Part shown: positions 47,638 to 59,031 of the stretch, in pieces
How the letters are laid out: the number at the start of each line of letters is the position of its first letter
Numbering within the stretch: the first letter of the stretch is position 1
Assembly: GCA_907163375.1 (NCBI GenBank)
Contig: CAJQUW010007545.1
Span: 364,001-428,000 of the forward strand
Source of the DNA: Prostheceraeus crozeri
Taxonomy: Eukaryota; Platyhelminthes; Polycladida; Euryleptidae
DNA: 64,000 bases
Direction of reading: 5' to 3'
Translations under genes and position numbers: made by a program
Notes under the pieces: generated by a model
Told to the model about the DNA's origin: nothing
The model's database searches: none
What the model saw: only the letters and a program-made list of their open reading frames with translations

Positions 47638-50304
47638 ATAAAGCATATACTGCATATCGCTTACTAATCACGGGTTAAGAAAGGCCTAAATGAGTGGGCC
47701 TCGCCTGTAAAAGAATATTTCCGATGAAATGGGCCGGGGTCTTCTTTCTGAACGGGCCTGGGCCGAAATTCAGGCTCATCTACAAGTCTGTTAGGGATCG
47801 GAGTTGAGGCAAAGAAGAATCACGGAAATTTGTATTTCACTTCCATATATACATGTGTATATAACTATCAAAATGTACAAGCGCTGTAGAATTTCAAATA
47901 GCGCTCATGCCAACTGAAATCAGCGACTTCGGCTTATCAGGACATGTGCAAAACTTAATCATTTTTTTGCTTGCTAAAGAAGATGAATTTGTTAATGTTC
48001 ATGAGTGAAGTTATACAAGTGAAGTTAATATAAGGATGAAATTGTCATATGAAGCGGGGAATTCGAAGTACATATAAGTAATGCCCCTATCATGAAGTTC
48101 AATTGCAGGACTAGGCACGGTCTGGAGCTTCCTTCGACTTGCATCCTCTGTGCACTTATATTTTATGATATTCATCAGAATAAGCTATTTATAAATGATA
48201 GTAGAAAATGCTGTTCCTTAAATCTATTATATTATCTATTAATGATATTGTTTTAATCGATTTAGTATTTTGTAAAGAATTTCGTAAAATTCGAGAAATT
48301 TGGCTGATAGGGACAACAAACTCGCGTGCGTGTTTCGAATCTTCATAGTCATGTCTTTTTGTAACGCCTATAACAAAATTCACTACATTGCAGACAAAGT
48401 AGTTGTCACTAAGGCGATCAATTAGACTTCTAAAATTCCTCTCTAGAAAATCCAAGAGATTAAAATTTAGCGCTGCTGAGCAGTGAAAACATTTTGATTC
48501 GGAAAACAATGGATGGACAATTTTGATACACGAGACAGTATAACTCTATTTAGTTTTTGACAGGAAATACCCGAATCTTCAATTTACCCTTAATTTATGA
48601 AGCTACCTAAGTTCGTGAAGAAGTTGGAGTTATGCGCAAGCTTGCTGATGTGACGCAATTTCCCGTCTTATCCCACTCCCACAGAAAATTAGCCAATACT
48701 AACATCCCATAGAGCGATTATTTCACCATCTCATGAAAAGATCATTTTATTCATTTCTATTATATTGATTATGTGCTATTATTATGAATAGGTGACTAAT
48801 TTCTCTATTTCCCCATCGCTATTCTGCTGATATTTTTACTTTCTTTCGCAGTGCACTTTTATTTATTCTGCCAACAGTTTTCGCTATCTGTTTTTCAAGA
48901 TTACTCAAGATCCGAAGGCGCCAATAGATATATTTCCTCTGATTTTCTTCGTAATTAAGTCTAGGCAAAAAATATCAACGGTACACCGGTATATCATTTT
49001 ATCTTTTAAGTTTACTTTGTAGCACATAAATCTTGCCGTTGATAATTTTCGAATCTTGAACGAACACGTCTCCTCTTACAAATTGCATGTATTTGGATAA
49101 GTCCTCCTGCACTCCTTAGCATTTATCCGTCGGTAGTTTTATTTAATTTCACTTTATAAGTCGGTAATCATCTAAGTTTGTACAGTGTTAACATACCTGA
49201 TGATGGTCTTTCACTTTTCAATAGACCAGTCGCTTCCCGGTATATCCTTAACTTATTAAGTAATGTGCTTAAGCTATCTTTTCAAAGGACCTAATTTTTT
49301 GTTGTCTATCATGCATGGAAAACATTAGTTCAGGAGCATTTGCGAAATGAGAAATATTCCAAAATGCTTCGTTACTGTATTACTAAATGATAAGCCGTGA
49401 CGAGTAATCCCAACGCATTCAACAACATAATTACAATGAAAATCATTCTGTTTGCTTGATAGAGTAGGAGAAGAAAAGAGTGTGACCAGATGTATCATTG
49501 GGCTTCTAAGAAATTGTGAGTATGCCCAACTAGATATCAAGAGCATCCCTACTACTTGCCAAATTCTTAAGCAAATGTTTAAGTCAAATTTCCTGCTCAT
49601 GTGTTATCGCCATACATCAGCTGAAGATGATCGATTAACAGAACGAAGATATAGAGCTTCATCGATTCGTCCGTACATCCATTGACCAAATCATAGACAT
49701 CATGCAAGAAGCACAGTATAACTCTATTTACTTTTTGACAGGAAATACCCGAATCTTCAATTTTTGGTAATGATTATCGGTTTCAAGTGTATTCTAAATC
49801 TTCCTATTCGGAGCAGCATTGGTGCTTTTTCTACATGAAATCAGCTCCAACGAGGAAAAAACCATGCCATAGCTTCTAGTCGCCAGAAAAGTCCGTTGAG
49901 GTACCGAATGTTCCACTTCTTGTTGCTCCCTTATCGAGTCGGTCAAATCATCATCTTGGCGACATAAAATTCACTTTGACAGTTTTATAATTGGATGATA
50001 CATGAACAGTCCCCATGGAAAGCAACAAATGTATTCAGGTCAAGAAATATTGCTTCGGAACTGGATAATTTTTTGAACTTTTAACGATATTGAAAAAATC
50101 GACTTTGTTAAATGTGATTGGATGGATATTCTACTAACATATAAACAATTTAACGAACTTATTAAAGTTGAATGAGCGACATCTACTGCACCTAATGCTG
50201 CGGGAGTGGGACATCGCACAAGTCTTTTCCGCTTTGTACAAAATATTATGTATTACGGCAAATTATGCATGAACTAATCTAAAGAAATCTAAAAATATTT
50301 GTTC
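47638..50304. other. No gene recognised; 51-bp direct repeat
   Basis: 48535-48585 and 49713-49763 share 51 bp with one mismatch, including TTTTTGACAGGAAATACCCG, which looks like an intron-exon junction. The 1.18-kb period suggests a segmental duplication whose interior has diverged. A minus-strand frame at 48509-48189 (106 codons) and a plus-strand frame at 49452-49685 match nothing I recognise. Confidence 0.45.
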
Positions 50305-50485
50305 GAGGTGGTCACCGTGGCACAGTGGTTAAGTACTTGGCCTAGCAATCATCTGGTCCAGAGGTCGAGCCCCGAAAGTGTCCTTGGAAGTCGACAGGAA
50401 GGCATCCGGACTAAAAGTACCATAACGCTCCAGAAAATTCTGTGTCAGCACCGTCCAAGCACCCAATATGGGTACAAGTGTCTAA
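50305..50485 (+). repeat. tRNA-derived SINE, copy 2
   Basis: A box GTGGCACAGTGGTTAAGTAC and a B-box-like AGGTCGAGCCCCG, then GAAGTCGACAGGAAGGCATC and AGCACCGTCCAAGCACCC. Same family as 10305-10498 and 55612-55792. Confidence 0.8.
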
Positions 50486-51065
50486 ATTTCAAGCTAAAGA
50501 TATTTACCTAGGCTATCAGATTAACATTTTGAAATAATAATGTCAATTATTTGTAAATATACTCCTAAAATTATCATAGATGAGAAATTATACTCGCAAC
50601 AATAATGAATAATCATCTGTTGTCGTATTTCGATGAAAACTTCGCCGTCTTGTCTGGGGGTCAGTGATGTTTAATAACAAATTTTCTACGATAAAAGTTC
50701 ACTACGAGGGACATTGACACCCTACGAATGACTCACATAAACAATTTAGTGGACGGTTCAAGCAGCCAGACAAGTCAGACGAAGAGTTATTGTGTAACCG
50801 TGTAATACTCTGTGTGTAATACTAGTTGACACGAGAATATTTTCCCTATTATATCTTAGCAACTCTCCGTGCGCACTGCGCAGTCGAAGCTACATTCTAT
50901 CTTTCTATACACTACATTACCAGGCATTGCTGTCAACGGATCATACAACATCTGGCCTTTTACGCTGAGAGCAAAGAAACGTTTTTGCATATAGTGCGTT
51001 TTTGTTTCTTCACTACTTGGCATAATTGTTCACTGTAAACGTTAACACTATACGCACGACGGATT

Positions 51066-51510
51066 ATGGGATATAAATGCTCCGCCTACGGTTGCAAAAG
51101 TGGATATTCAAGCAATAAGAATGCTTCGAGAGAAAACATAACTTTTCACAGTTATCCACAGGATGAATCACTATGTAAGGAATGGATTAGAAGAAATCCT
51201 AGAAGGGACTTCAAACCGACAAAGCACTCGAGACTATGCTCTCTTCATTTTTTGGAGACCGACTTTGTTTCACACCGACGAGACTCAAATGCGTGGCGCA
51301 GGAAAGGACAGGCAGATGAACTGATGAAACGGTATTTAAAAAAAGATGCAGTGCCGACTTTATTTCCATCCGCTCCTTCATACAATCAACGGCAAAAATT
51401 CCCTAAAGCCACCACAGCACTTGAACACGAGCACACTCTGGTGGCCAGCAATCACTTTGGTGAAGCTACGTTGAATTCAGATAATGTCAATTCTTTAAAA
51501 AACGACACAA
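51066..51510 (+). CDS. THAP zinc-finger protein, first exon (intact)
   Basis: ATG at 51066; the exon ends at a perfect ACAA|GTAAGT donor (51511) in phase 1, encoding 148 residues. The THAP finger is complete: C5, C10, Y30-P31, W40, C58-x2-H61-F62, and a textbook D-A-V-P-T-L-F box after a basic linker. The sequence around F-K-P-T-K-H-S-R-L-C is nearly the same as the THAP exon at 43.8 kb. THAP modules bind DNA through an atypical C2CH zinc fold. The next exon is uncertain: the basic exon at 52074 joins in phase, and a second basic exon at 51911-52031 also joins in phase but then leaves a different phase. No upstream CRE is seen. Confidence 0.75.
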
Positions 51511-51910
51511 GTAAGTCAGTGAAAGTTCACATTAGGCCTAAAAGAAATAGTGTAAGGATTTAATACACAAAGCAAAAATCGTCGAGAGTAGAGGTCTGCG
51601 TATCGTGACACGAACATAGTCGTACTTCGTGTCGTGTTCAGTCAGCCTTGAGCCTTGTCATTCGTGTCGTGTCGTGTCGAGATCATGTTTCTACATGTAC
51701 AATTGGAGTCGTGTTATATCTTGTGTTGACAATGATTATCTGTGAATGGTTAGATTGAGATAATTAGATAACTTATATTTATGTTTCATTACTCCCATAA
51801 GTGCATATGACACCAAGGCAAATTAAATTTACAGTGAGAATGAAGACTGAGCAGAACACAGTCAGCACATACAAGTAGGGGATCATATACATTTATATAG
51901 GTAAATGAAG

Positions 51911-52031
51911 AGTTACAAAGCTCATTTCTGTCTGAGAAAAATCTGAAAATACTGAGGAAAAAGAAACGTGAACAAGTTAAGTTACACAGAAAACAGAAGG
52001 AACAGCAACGTATATGTCCCAATAACGGATG
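51911..52031 (+). CDS. Candidate basic/coiled-coil exon
   Basis: Open frame L-Q-S-S-F-L-S-E-K-N-L-K-I-L, then RKKKREQVKLHRKQKEQQR, ending at an ATG|GTAAGA donor (52032). It can enter at GAAG|AG in phase 1 from the THAP exon, or at the stronger TATATAG at 51900 in phase 0. Highly basic helix, probably nucleic-acid binding. It may be a cassette exon. Confidence 0.35.
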
Positions 52032-52073
52032 GTAAGAATGACAGTGCAGACCTGAATTGTTCAAGTTCTTCAG

Positions 52074-52186
52074 GCAAAGATCATTCCCGAAGGAGAATCT
52101 CACGTGAGTCACGAGCAATAAGTCGATACAGGCGAAAACTGAAGAAGAATGAGCATCAGAGAAAAGAAAGAAGCATCGATACGTAA
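52074..52186 (+). CDS. Candidate basic-region exon with stop
   Basis: After a TTCTTCAG acceptor the frame S-R-R-R-I-S-R-E-S-R-A, then ISRYRRKLKKNEHQRKER, runs to TAA at 52184. It joins the phase-1 THAP exon at 51510 and resembles the basic N-terminus encoded at 16711 and 54814 (R-x-S/R-Y-R-R/A-K/R-L-K-x-N). This suggests a THAP plus basic-region arrangement, but transcripts would be needed to prove the splice. Confidence 0.35.
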
Positions 52187-52304
52187 TTAGACTTTTGCGG
52201 TTGCTCTTTAAGAATAGGGACCAGAATCGACAGAACCTAGGCAACTAAGCAACCGCTCTCTGAAGTTGATGTATCCTCAAAGAATATCATAATCAAACAC
52301 TGAA

Positions 52305-52710
52305 TTGAGGGCAAATAACCTCATTCGTCAATCTCTCTCGTATGATGCATTTTGTAATTCACTCGATGAAAAGCGAAGACCAGAAACTCAAACCATTATC
52401 GAGGAGCACCGTCTCAGCAGTAAGATTTCAAAATTGTTGAAGACTTCAAGAAATCGAATTTTGAAGAGACAGTTTCATCCTCGGCAACTTGGGAAGTCAA
52501 GTAGGCCTACCGTTACAAAGTTGGTTAACCATTTTTTAAATCGTGATGATGCATGTATCTAGAATTTTCCCTGGAAAAGGCGATTTTGTAATCGTAGGAA
52601 AAAAGAAATTTCAGAAAAGAATGCTGAATGGCCATCTTGTAAATTTGCACATGAAGTTCGGAGAATCCTTCTGCCCATTTGAGTTGTACCACTTTGCTTT
52701 AAGCATCTAA
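52305..52710 (+). pseudogene. RDD/PGK block of the basic-region family
   Basis: Frame reading EEHRLSSKISKLLKTSRNRI, then TVTKLVNHFLNRDD, a stop/frame change near 52560, then R-I-F-P-G-K-G-D-F and KKKFQKRMLNGHLVNLHMKF to a stop at about 52710. From memory the 'F..RDD.SR..PGK.D......K.QKR.L...L..LH.KF' pattern is the conserved distal domain of the same uncharacterised multi-copy family whose basic N-terminus is seen at 16.7 and 54.8 kb. Function unknown. The break in the middle suggests a decayed copy. Confidence 0.6.
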
Positions 52711-54258
52711 TTACACGATAAGCAAGCATTTTTCATATTTTTTGTAATTCAAAAGTTGGCATATCAATTAATCAGATGTCTAAGCAATAAAAGCGATAAA
52801 TATTTTTAAAATCCTTGTAGTGTAAAAGCCTTGAATCTGAACAGAACATCATATTCTGTGACATATTCACCTAACATATCATTTTCAACTTACCTAGCTA
52901 ATATTAGGTAGTTTTTTTTTACAAATTTCAGAGTTTCCTACGTAACGGTTAAACAAACTTAAATTATTATTGAAATCATTAAGTGATATTAATAAAATGC
53001 ACAGAATATGTCATTCTAATAGGCAAATAGGCCAAAAGTGACAATATAAATCATCAGTGTAACACAATTGACACTTCTCACCGTCATATTAAAGAATAAG
53101 ATATTGATAGATGATCATAGTTGGCCTATATCATAGCAAGGCACGTCAATGGGCTCCTTAGATTAGAATACATTCAAGAATATCAATGTGAAACCATTAT
53201 TAACAAACAAGCACATGTTGCATAGGCCCTGTGCAATATTAAACGCAATATTTTTAAGAAACTGCTATAATTTTAATCGTTACGTAGGATTTAGGCAGAC
53301 CCTGCAATAAATTAAGAAAGGAAGTAGTGTTGCCAATATTGCAGATAACGTTGCTCGATGATACAAAAATAAAGCACGATAACCTGTTTTAAAAAATGGG
53401 ATTGAATTCTTATTTCACCTTTCTAAGTCGCAAATTTACCGTCTAAATGAGAATGAACCTGAAATGGCTCACATACGTCTACAGAATCATTGTTGTTGGA
53501 CAAATAGTCTGTTATTATTATCATTATTATTATAGTTAAATGTTAAAAATTCGAAATTAATGCTTTAGTCATTCTCTATTTGAGAGTATCCTCATGTCGT
53601 ACAAGATTGAACTATGGACTTGGGTTACCTTAAAGGGGTACCCAAGGTTCCAAAACATTCAGTCTTACATACACACCTGTTTTCAAAAATTTTGCAATTA
53701 TGAATTTATTGAAAAAAGCGATAGCTAGCAGAAACTTTCTCTATTTGTTGGTGAGGCATTTCATCATTATAACTATAATACTAGTTACATGCAAGAGTGA
53801 GTACGCAGACTGAGAGCTTTAGTCTTCATCAGCAAAATGCTTCGGTATTGTAAAACATGCTTATCATTGATTGAAATATACGCATCTCATGAATTCCACG
53901 ATTTTCATGACATAGCACCGAAAAAATAATTTGTCCTTTAAACTAAAACAACTTATATGACTTCGAACTATATATACTATATGTAGCTTAATCTGTATGA
54001 AATGATTATATAGTGATTTGTTGAGTGTAAATTTTCGTAGTTGTAAATAGAACAAAAGTTCAATATTTTTGTATAAAATTTTGTGAAAATCTATCACATT
54101 TTTGAACCCAATTTAAGCACCTGTAAGAAACCTGTCATCAATAGCGTCCTTGAAATCAGTAAATTCTCTTCTTTCAGAATCATATAAGTGAATATGATTT
54201 TGATTCATCAGTGGTCAAAAAAAATCATTTTTTAAAATGGGTATGATCTTCCATGTTC
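52711..54258. other. No gene recognised
   Basis: AT-rich. A (TTA)n-type run lies near 53513-53535. A TGCTGATGAAGACT...AGTCT sequence on the minus strand near 53795-53835 resembles hammerhead boxes but lacks GAAA. Confidence 0.35.
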
Positions 54259-54474
54259 TTGTAATTCCGTAACGAAAATTTTACTATTTTTTAGCTGTCG
54301 ATTACCATCCATGTTTGTTTTTCTACTTTTTTTAGGATTAACAATAAAGTTTGATTACATTCATTGTACAATAGTTCAGTTGTAGATATTCCTGTATTCG
54401 GTGACAAAAATTCGCGTGAAGGAATTACATTTGTTCAGCGTGACGGAATTACACAACGATGTAATTCCGTCACG
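54259..54474. promoter_or_regulatory. Repeated GTAATTCCGTNACG motif and perfect hairpin
   Basis: GTAATTCCGTAACG lies at 54262. A degenerate reverse copy lies at about 54414 and a perfect inverted pair at 54439-54474 (15-bp arms CGTGACGGAATTACA and its complement, 6-base loop CAACGA). The cluster is 340-550 bp upstream of the basic-region exon at 54814. It could be paired protein-binding sites or part of an unknown repeat. Confidence 0.5.
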
Positions 54475-54813
54475 AAAAAGTTGAAGAATTTAGAAAGCAT
54501 GGACATTGTGATGGATATACAACTCGAGATCCCGAGGCTAGATGAGGTCATTGGATACCTGATTATTCATGTGACTACTGTGACGACGGTATGCGCTGTC
54601 TTAACTGATCACTGTCTCACTATTCAAGCGCTGCTGACAGATTTCAACCAATCACAGGTTGTCCTTCGTCTCCAACGCAACCCTCTCATATCTCAGTTCA
54701 TAGCGAAACAATGAATAGCATCGGATACCTCTTCACATCGATGCACGCCGTCAGTGTTATACTGTTGTGTTATCCTGCTTGCTTTTGCCTGATATTGATT
54801 TTCTGAGTTCACA

Positions 54814-55108
54814 ATGACTAAGACTGCAGCCGAAAGGCAGAGAGAACGAAGAGCAAGGTTGAAGACTAATGCTCGCGCGCATGAGCGATATAAGAAAGAG
54901 GATCGTCGAAGAAAGCGCCGTGTAAAGGAAAACATGACTCCAAACCAAAAACGACGTCTTCGTGAGAGAGTACGTGCTGCAGTTCAAAAGCACCGAGCAG
55001 CAAATCATCCCACTTCAAATGAGGAGGGACGTGAGTATGGCAGTAATGCGTCATTTTACAAGGCAAAGTCTAGGGCATTGAGATCTCTTCCTAATTGTCC
55101 CAGAAAGC
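54814..55108 (+). CDS. Basic-region exon, uncharacterised transposon-like family
   Basis: ATG at 54814; frame M-T-K-T-A-A-E-R-Q-R, then RARLKTNARAHERYKKEDR, RKRRVKENMTPNQKRR and LRERVRAAVQKHRAANH. The exon ends at an AAAGC|GTAAGT donor (55109) in phase 1, the same phase as the exon at 16711-16910. The 'M.KTAAERQR.RRARLK' opening is typical, from memory, of a recurring uncharacterised family in aquatic animals that also carries the RDD/PGK block seen at 52.5 kb. Arg/Lys make up over a third of the residues, so DNA or RNA binding is likely (inference). A possible continuation lies just downstream (NKTSKRIKRCRYRLHK, about 55180-55230), but the implied intron would be only 38 bp. Confidence 0.6.
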
Positions 55109-55611
55109 GTAAGTCAATACGTTAATCTTTGACATGTGATGCTTCAGGAGCTTATGTAGTCAAAGAAAATCAGCATCCTAACAAAACTAGCAAACGAATC
55201 AAAAGATGTCGTTATCGACTGCATAAATGATGTCGTCATCTGCATGAAACTTCTGGGTCCTACAACTTATCTTTCAACCTTGAATTTGGTCTTGGCGTTT
55301 TGCCTAAACTCATGTCAAGGATATAATCTTCAGTCACAAATTAAATTTTGAATTAAACATGTTATCATCTAGTTAGCAACTCTGTTTCTTCTCATTTTCA
55401 TATCTGAACATTATGGATCGTTGACTTTATTGAATAGTTCATGAATTATTCAGCAATTTAAAATCATCACTTGAAGCATGTGTCCTAGCCGCTACGTTTT
55501 AAACCCTTGATTGTGTAGATCATACGACTTCAGTTTCTTTTAATAACAAATTGCAAAAAATATGTATTGGGTACAGTACATTTTTGCATGAAGTTTCAAC
55601 CATAGAGTAGG

Positions 55612-55792
55612 TTTTAGCGTCACTTCTGTACCACTGGTTTGGACGGTGCTGACACAGACTTTAGATGGTGCGTTGTGATACTTCTGGTTCGGATGCCCTT
55701 CCTGCCGACTTCCAATGACACTTTCGGGGTGACCTCTAGATCTCCAGGCTAAACACTATCCGCTGTATCACGGAGACCACTGCTGAGGTTGG
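55612..55792 (-). repeat. tRNA-derived SINE, copy 3
   Basis: The reverse complement reads GTGATACAGCGGATAGTG (A-box region), then AGATCTAGAGGTCACCCC (B-box region, degraded), then GGAAGTCGGCAGGAAGGGCA and GTCAGCACCGTCCAAACC. Same family as 10305 and 50305. Confidence 0.7.
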
Positions 55793-56082
55793 AACATATA
55801 CCAGGCCGCTGAAACTGAACGCGTTTTTTGAATATCAACTTTGAGGAAATGCCTCGACGACGAAGGGCATAACCAACTTTTGCAAAATACATCGGCTGCC
55901 ACGCATAAGGGTCAACTAGGTGCTGAAATGTATATTATTCTTCCAAATTTTCGCCGATATAACGGCCTGAACATGGTCTTAATATCTGTCACGGAAGTAT
56001 ACTTGTAATTCTCTCATTTTCGTGTGCCTGAAGATCGGTCGTTTCTGCAGTCTGTGAAACATAAGGTCAACTTACACACTTG

Positions 56083-57348
56083 AAGAGTGAATACAGAGCT
56101 CTTAGCGTGGCTTACGGGAGATGAGAGAGCTCCCATTGTTAAGTCTTGATGTATGAGGCGAAGTTTGTGTAAAGGCGGATTACATATTTATCACACAGCG
56201 ATTACATCTTTATGGGATTCGAGGATGAACAGGATCTGTTTACTTGTGGGAATCGAAAAGGCAAAGATTGATGTACAGGATTTGTTTACATGTGCGGATC
56301 GCAAAAAGCATACTGTATTTATTGATGGGATGAATTTAATGACAGGATCAGTTTACATGTGGGAAACGCAACAATTGAATGATGTCTGATTATCTTTGTG
56401 ACATATCTTTCAAGACATATCATTATTACCTTTTCAGTATTTTGTCAGCCACTATGTGTGGGACCCCGCTCGTCTGGGTTTGAGTGTTCAGGTTAGGGGT
56501 CGAGACACAACTAGACGAGTACCTGCTGATGACTGACGGACTGCAGAATTATGCTTTATATCCCTTAATCGGTAGCTGAAGTAATGGTCGATGTATTGTA
56601 ATTCAAATGAAGAAATGTGGAATTACATGAAGTACTATAGACGGATGAAGAAACTGGCGATAACAAATTCAAGTGAAGAAATAGTATTTTCCATGTGTAG
56701 TCTTAGGTATAGTGTGAATGGTTTCATTGCTTTCGGTGTAGTAGTGTCATTCTAGTTCTATTGTTTACCTCCATTATCCACTTTCCACTTATCCACTCTT
56801 ACCATTATCCACTTTGTGTAGTGTCAGATATAGTTCACTTATAATCGGTGTAGTAGCATCGTTGTACTTCCATGTTTTACCTCCACTTTTCCAATTTTTA
56901 TCCATCGGTCTCCTGTTGTTTTATAATATCCATTTTTAATTTCCTTAACCTATGGTGACCATTGTCTTATTCTATTTCCACTACCAGCATCTGTAGTCGG
57001 TACAGTATATTAGACGTCTGTTTTGAACGTGTATACGGCAGTGTTTGGAATCTATGGTAGTAGTATATTAACAGCAAGAATGAGTAGTATTACAAGTCTT
57101 AAGATTTCCATTTTTAACAGATATTGGGCCAAAGCTGATCAATTTTAATTCGTTGCCACGAGAAAGCTATATTGAGTTCTTTTAAGAACTGATTAATCCT
57201 ATGGTTACAGTAGCATTGCCTTTGTACACTTGCGGAATGGAGAACGCCATCAGTCCTCATTAGGACTACTTTAACTAATAATTTAAATTAGTAAGCATTA
57301 TATTCTATTATAAATGGCTACTGGGATGACTTTCATCATCGTATGAGA
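56083..57348 (+). mobile_element. 5'-truncated copy C of the Penelope-like 3' end
   Basis: Nearly identical in inverted orientation to 25857-24590, starting GAAGAGTGAATACAGAGC and ending GTATGAGAA. It contains the 78-codon frame (56153-56389), the structured hairpin (about 56465-56530) and the same 3' terminus as copies A and B. The coding part is absent, as expected from 5' truncation. The possible target duplication (ACACA) is too short to trust. A CA/TA-rich microsatellite follows directly. Confidence 0.8.
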
Positions 57349-57445
57349 AACACATGTATATCATATACTTCCGTGTACATATATCATATTTACATATATA
57401 CGAACATATACCTGCGTATGTATATATATATATATGTATATATAA
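57349..57445. repeat. CA/TA-rich microsatellite
   Basis: Degenerate ACATATAT and (TA)n sequence immediately 3' of the retroelement copy. It may be the insertion target or may have grown from the 3' end. Confidence 0.6.
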
Positions 57446-57481
57446 ACAAAAATTTAAACCCAAAAGTCAGATACCTGTAAA

Positions 57482-57830
57482 GTGCGACCGGTTTTGATGT
57501 ATTATTTTTTTTTACATCTAATCATGCACGCAGGAAGTCAAAGTAACATGACAACTAATGAAATTAAACATGATTGTATATATAACCGTGATTTTCATAG
57601 CAAAAGACCACCACGTTCCCCGGATATCAACCCGTGTGCTTTATTCCTCTGGAGTGCTACAAAAGATTCTGTCTATCAGGATACAACAGGCGATGTCAGT
57701 CTTCCGAACGAAAGGATCAATTCAACGGTTAGTTCAATGTCCTCTGTGACATGACAATCGGTGAATGATTCCTTCATCGATCGCTCGCTTTGCTTTCAGA
57801 AGAGTAATGGCGATTTCGAACATTTTTCAT
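57482..57830 (+). pseudogene. Tc1/mariner transposase C-terminal remnant
   Basis: The frame contains H-S-K-R-P-P-R-S-P-D-I-N-P, then CALFLWSATKDSVY, matching the 'WPPRSPDL.P.DFFLWG.LK..VY' region around the third catalytic Asp of mariner-type transposases, and a following I-N-S-T segment. After a stop at 57753 it continues SFIDRSLCFQKSNGDFEH, the usual C-terminal 'C....G..FEH'. Upstream domains and TIRs were not recognised. Fossil DNA transposon. Confidence 0.75.
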
Positions 57831-58047
57831 AGGCATTTATTCTCAGTTAATATGACATTGCTATTCGATAATTGCTTGTTTTTTCCATCAAAATCCCCCA
57901 GTTATTCAATATTCTTGCTGAAAATCAAAAATTTAAGCACAAATTTTGCTAGTTTAAATTTAAATAAACTCACTGAAATTTGAATTTAACACTGAAAGCA
58001 TCCGAACAATTTTGTTCACTCACTCATAAATTCCAACGTGCTACCGA

Positions 58048-58365
58048 CCAGGGATTATAAAAAATTAATTTATGTCAACTAATTGATCGCTCAGAAAATC
58101 TAATTTCAATTAACTGATTGCTCAGAAATTTCAATTGCGATAAATTGATTTTTGAAAGAAATAGGAACGAAAGTTTCCCCAACGCTTCGCTTATAGTATA
58201 TAGAGCATTCTCAAGGAAAATTATGAGAAGCATATGAAGAAATACACTATGAGTGAAATTTTCGCTCTGTCTTTCAAGAAATACTTCTCAAAAATGTTTT
58301 ATCAATAAATTGATTGCTCAGGAATTCAATTTCAATTAATCGACTGCCCACGAATGCCTTTTTAC
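58048..58365. repeat. Degraded MITE-like segment, AATTGATTGCTCAG repeats
   Basis: Starts CAGGGATTATAAAAAATTAA like a hAT terminus and carries at least five copies of an AATTGAT(T/C)GCTCAG(A/G)A-type unit. The opposite terminus was not found. Confidence 0.4.
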
Positions 58366-59031
58366 TGAGTAGCCCAGTACTGTCTATATGTATACGTGCA
58401 TAACTGTATACATAATGATGTCTTAACTTATGCTTTACTTTCTCTATAACCCCTATATCTGTTTAGTGTCATATTGTCCACCTCTGTTGGGTTGGACGAT
58501 TTTCATTCATGGAATACCTCCAGCTGTTCCGTGCTCCACATTATTATAGAGTAAGCGTAGACAATCATGAATCATGATATACGTGTATTATGGATTCATA
58601 ATATAATTGTTAGAATAATATCTAATAATAATAATCATTTTTGATCTTCCCCTGACGTGTTAACTGCACGACAATGGCAAAAACTAGTACGTATCTCGAA
58701 TTATGTCGATTTTCTCATTGACACAAACATTGAGTTACGAAAAATTTACCATACATATGAATATTTTTATATTTTTAAATAGATAATCGCGTCGCGCTAT
58801 TTGAGAAAAGACGCATTTACTTAGCCATAGACACGATTCGAAATTGACCGTAATCTCTATGTGTCGTCGAATGCAATTCATCTGTCGGTCACAATTGCCT
58901 TGATGAAGTCCTGCAAAGGCATCATGCTAGCTGAGTGAGGTGATAAGTTTTATTGTTCTCCATACATGAATTCCCGGGAATGAAAACATAATCGGCTCGG
59001 CACTTCCGCATTTCGGTGACTAACGCTGTCA

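Noticed and set aside
49195-49245. CTGATGATGGTCT...AGACCAGTCG as a hammerhead
   Set aside because: CTGATGA and a good stem II are present but GTCG replaces GAAA, so the core is missing.
53795-53840. Minus-strand CTGATGAAGACT...AGTCT as a hammerhead
   Set aside because: No GAAA follows stem II; probably a degraded relic or chance.
56520-56550. CTGCTGATGAC in the Penelope-like 3' UTR as a hammerhead
   Set aside because: The only GAAA-like box lies 5' of it, reads GAGA in this copy, and stem II cannot pair next to both boxes; better explained as part of another hairpin.
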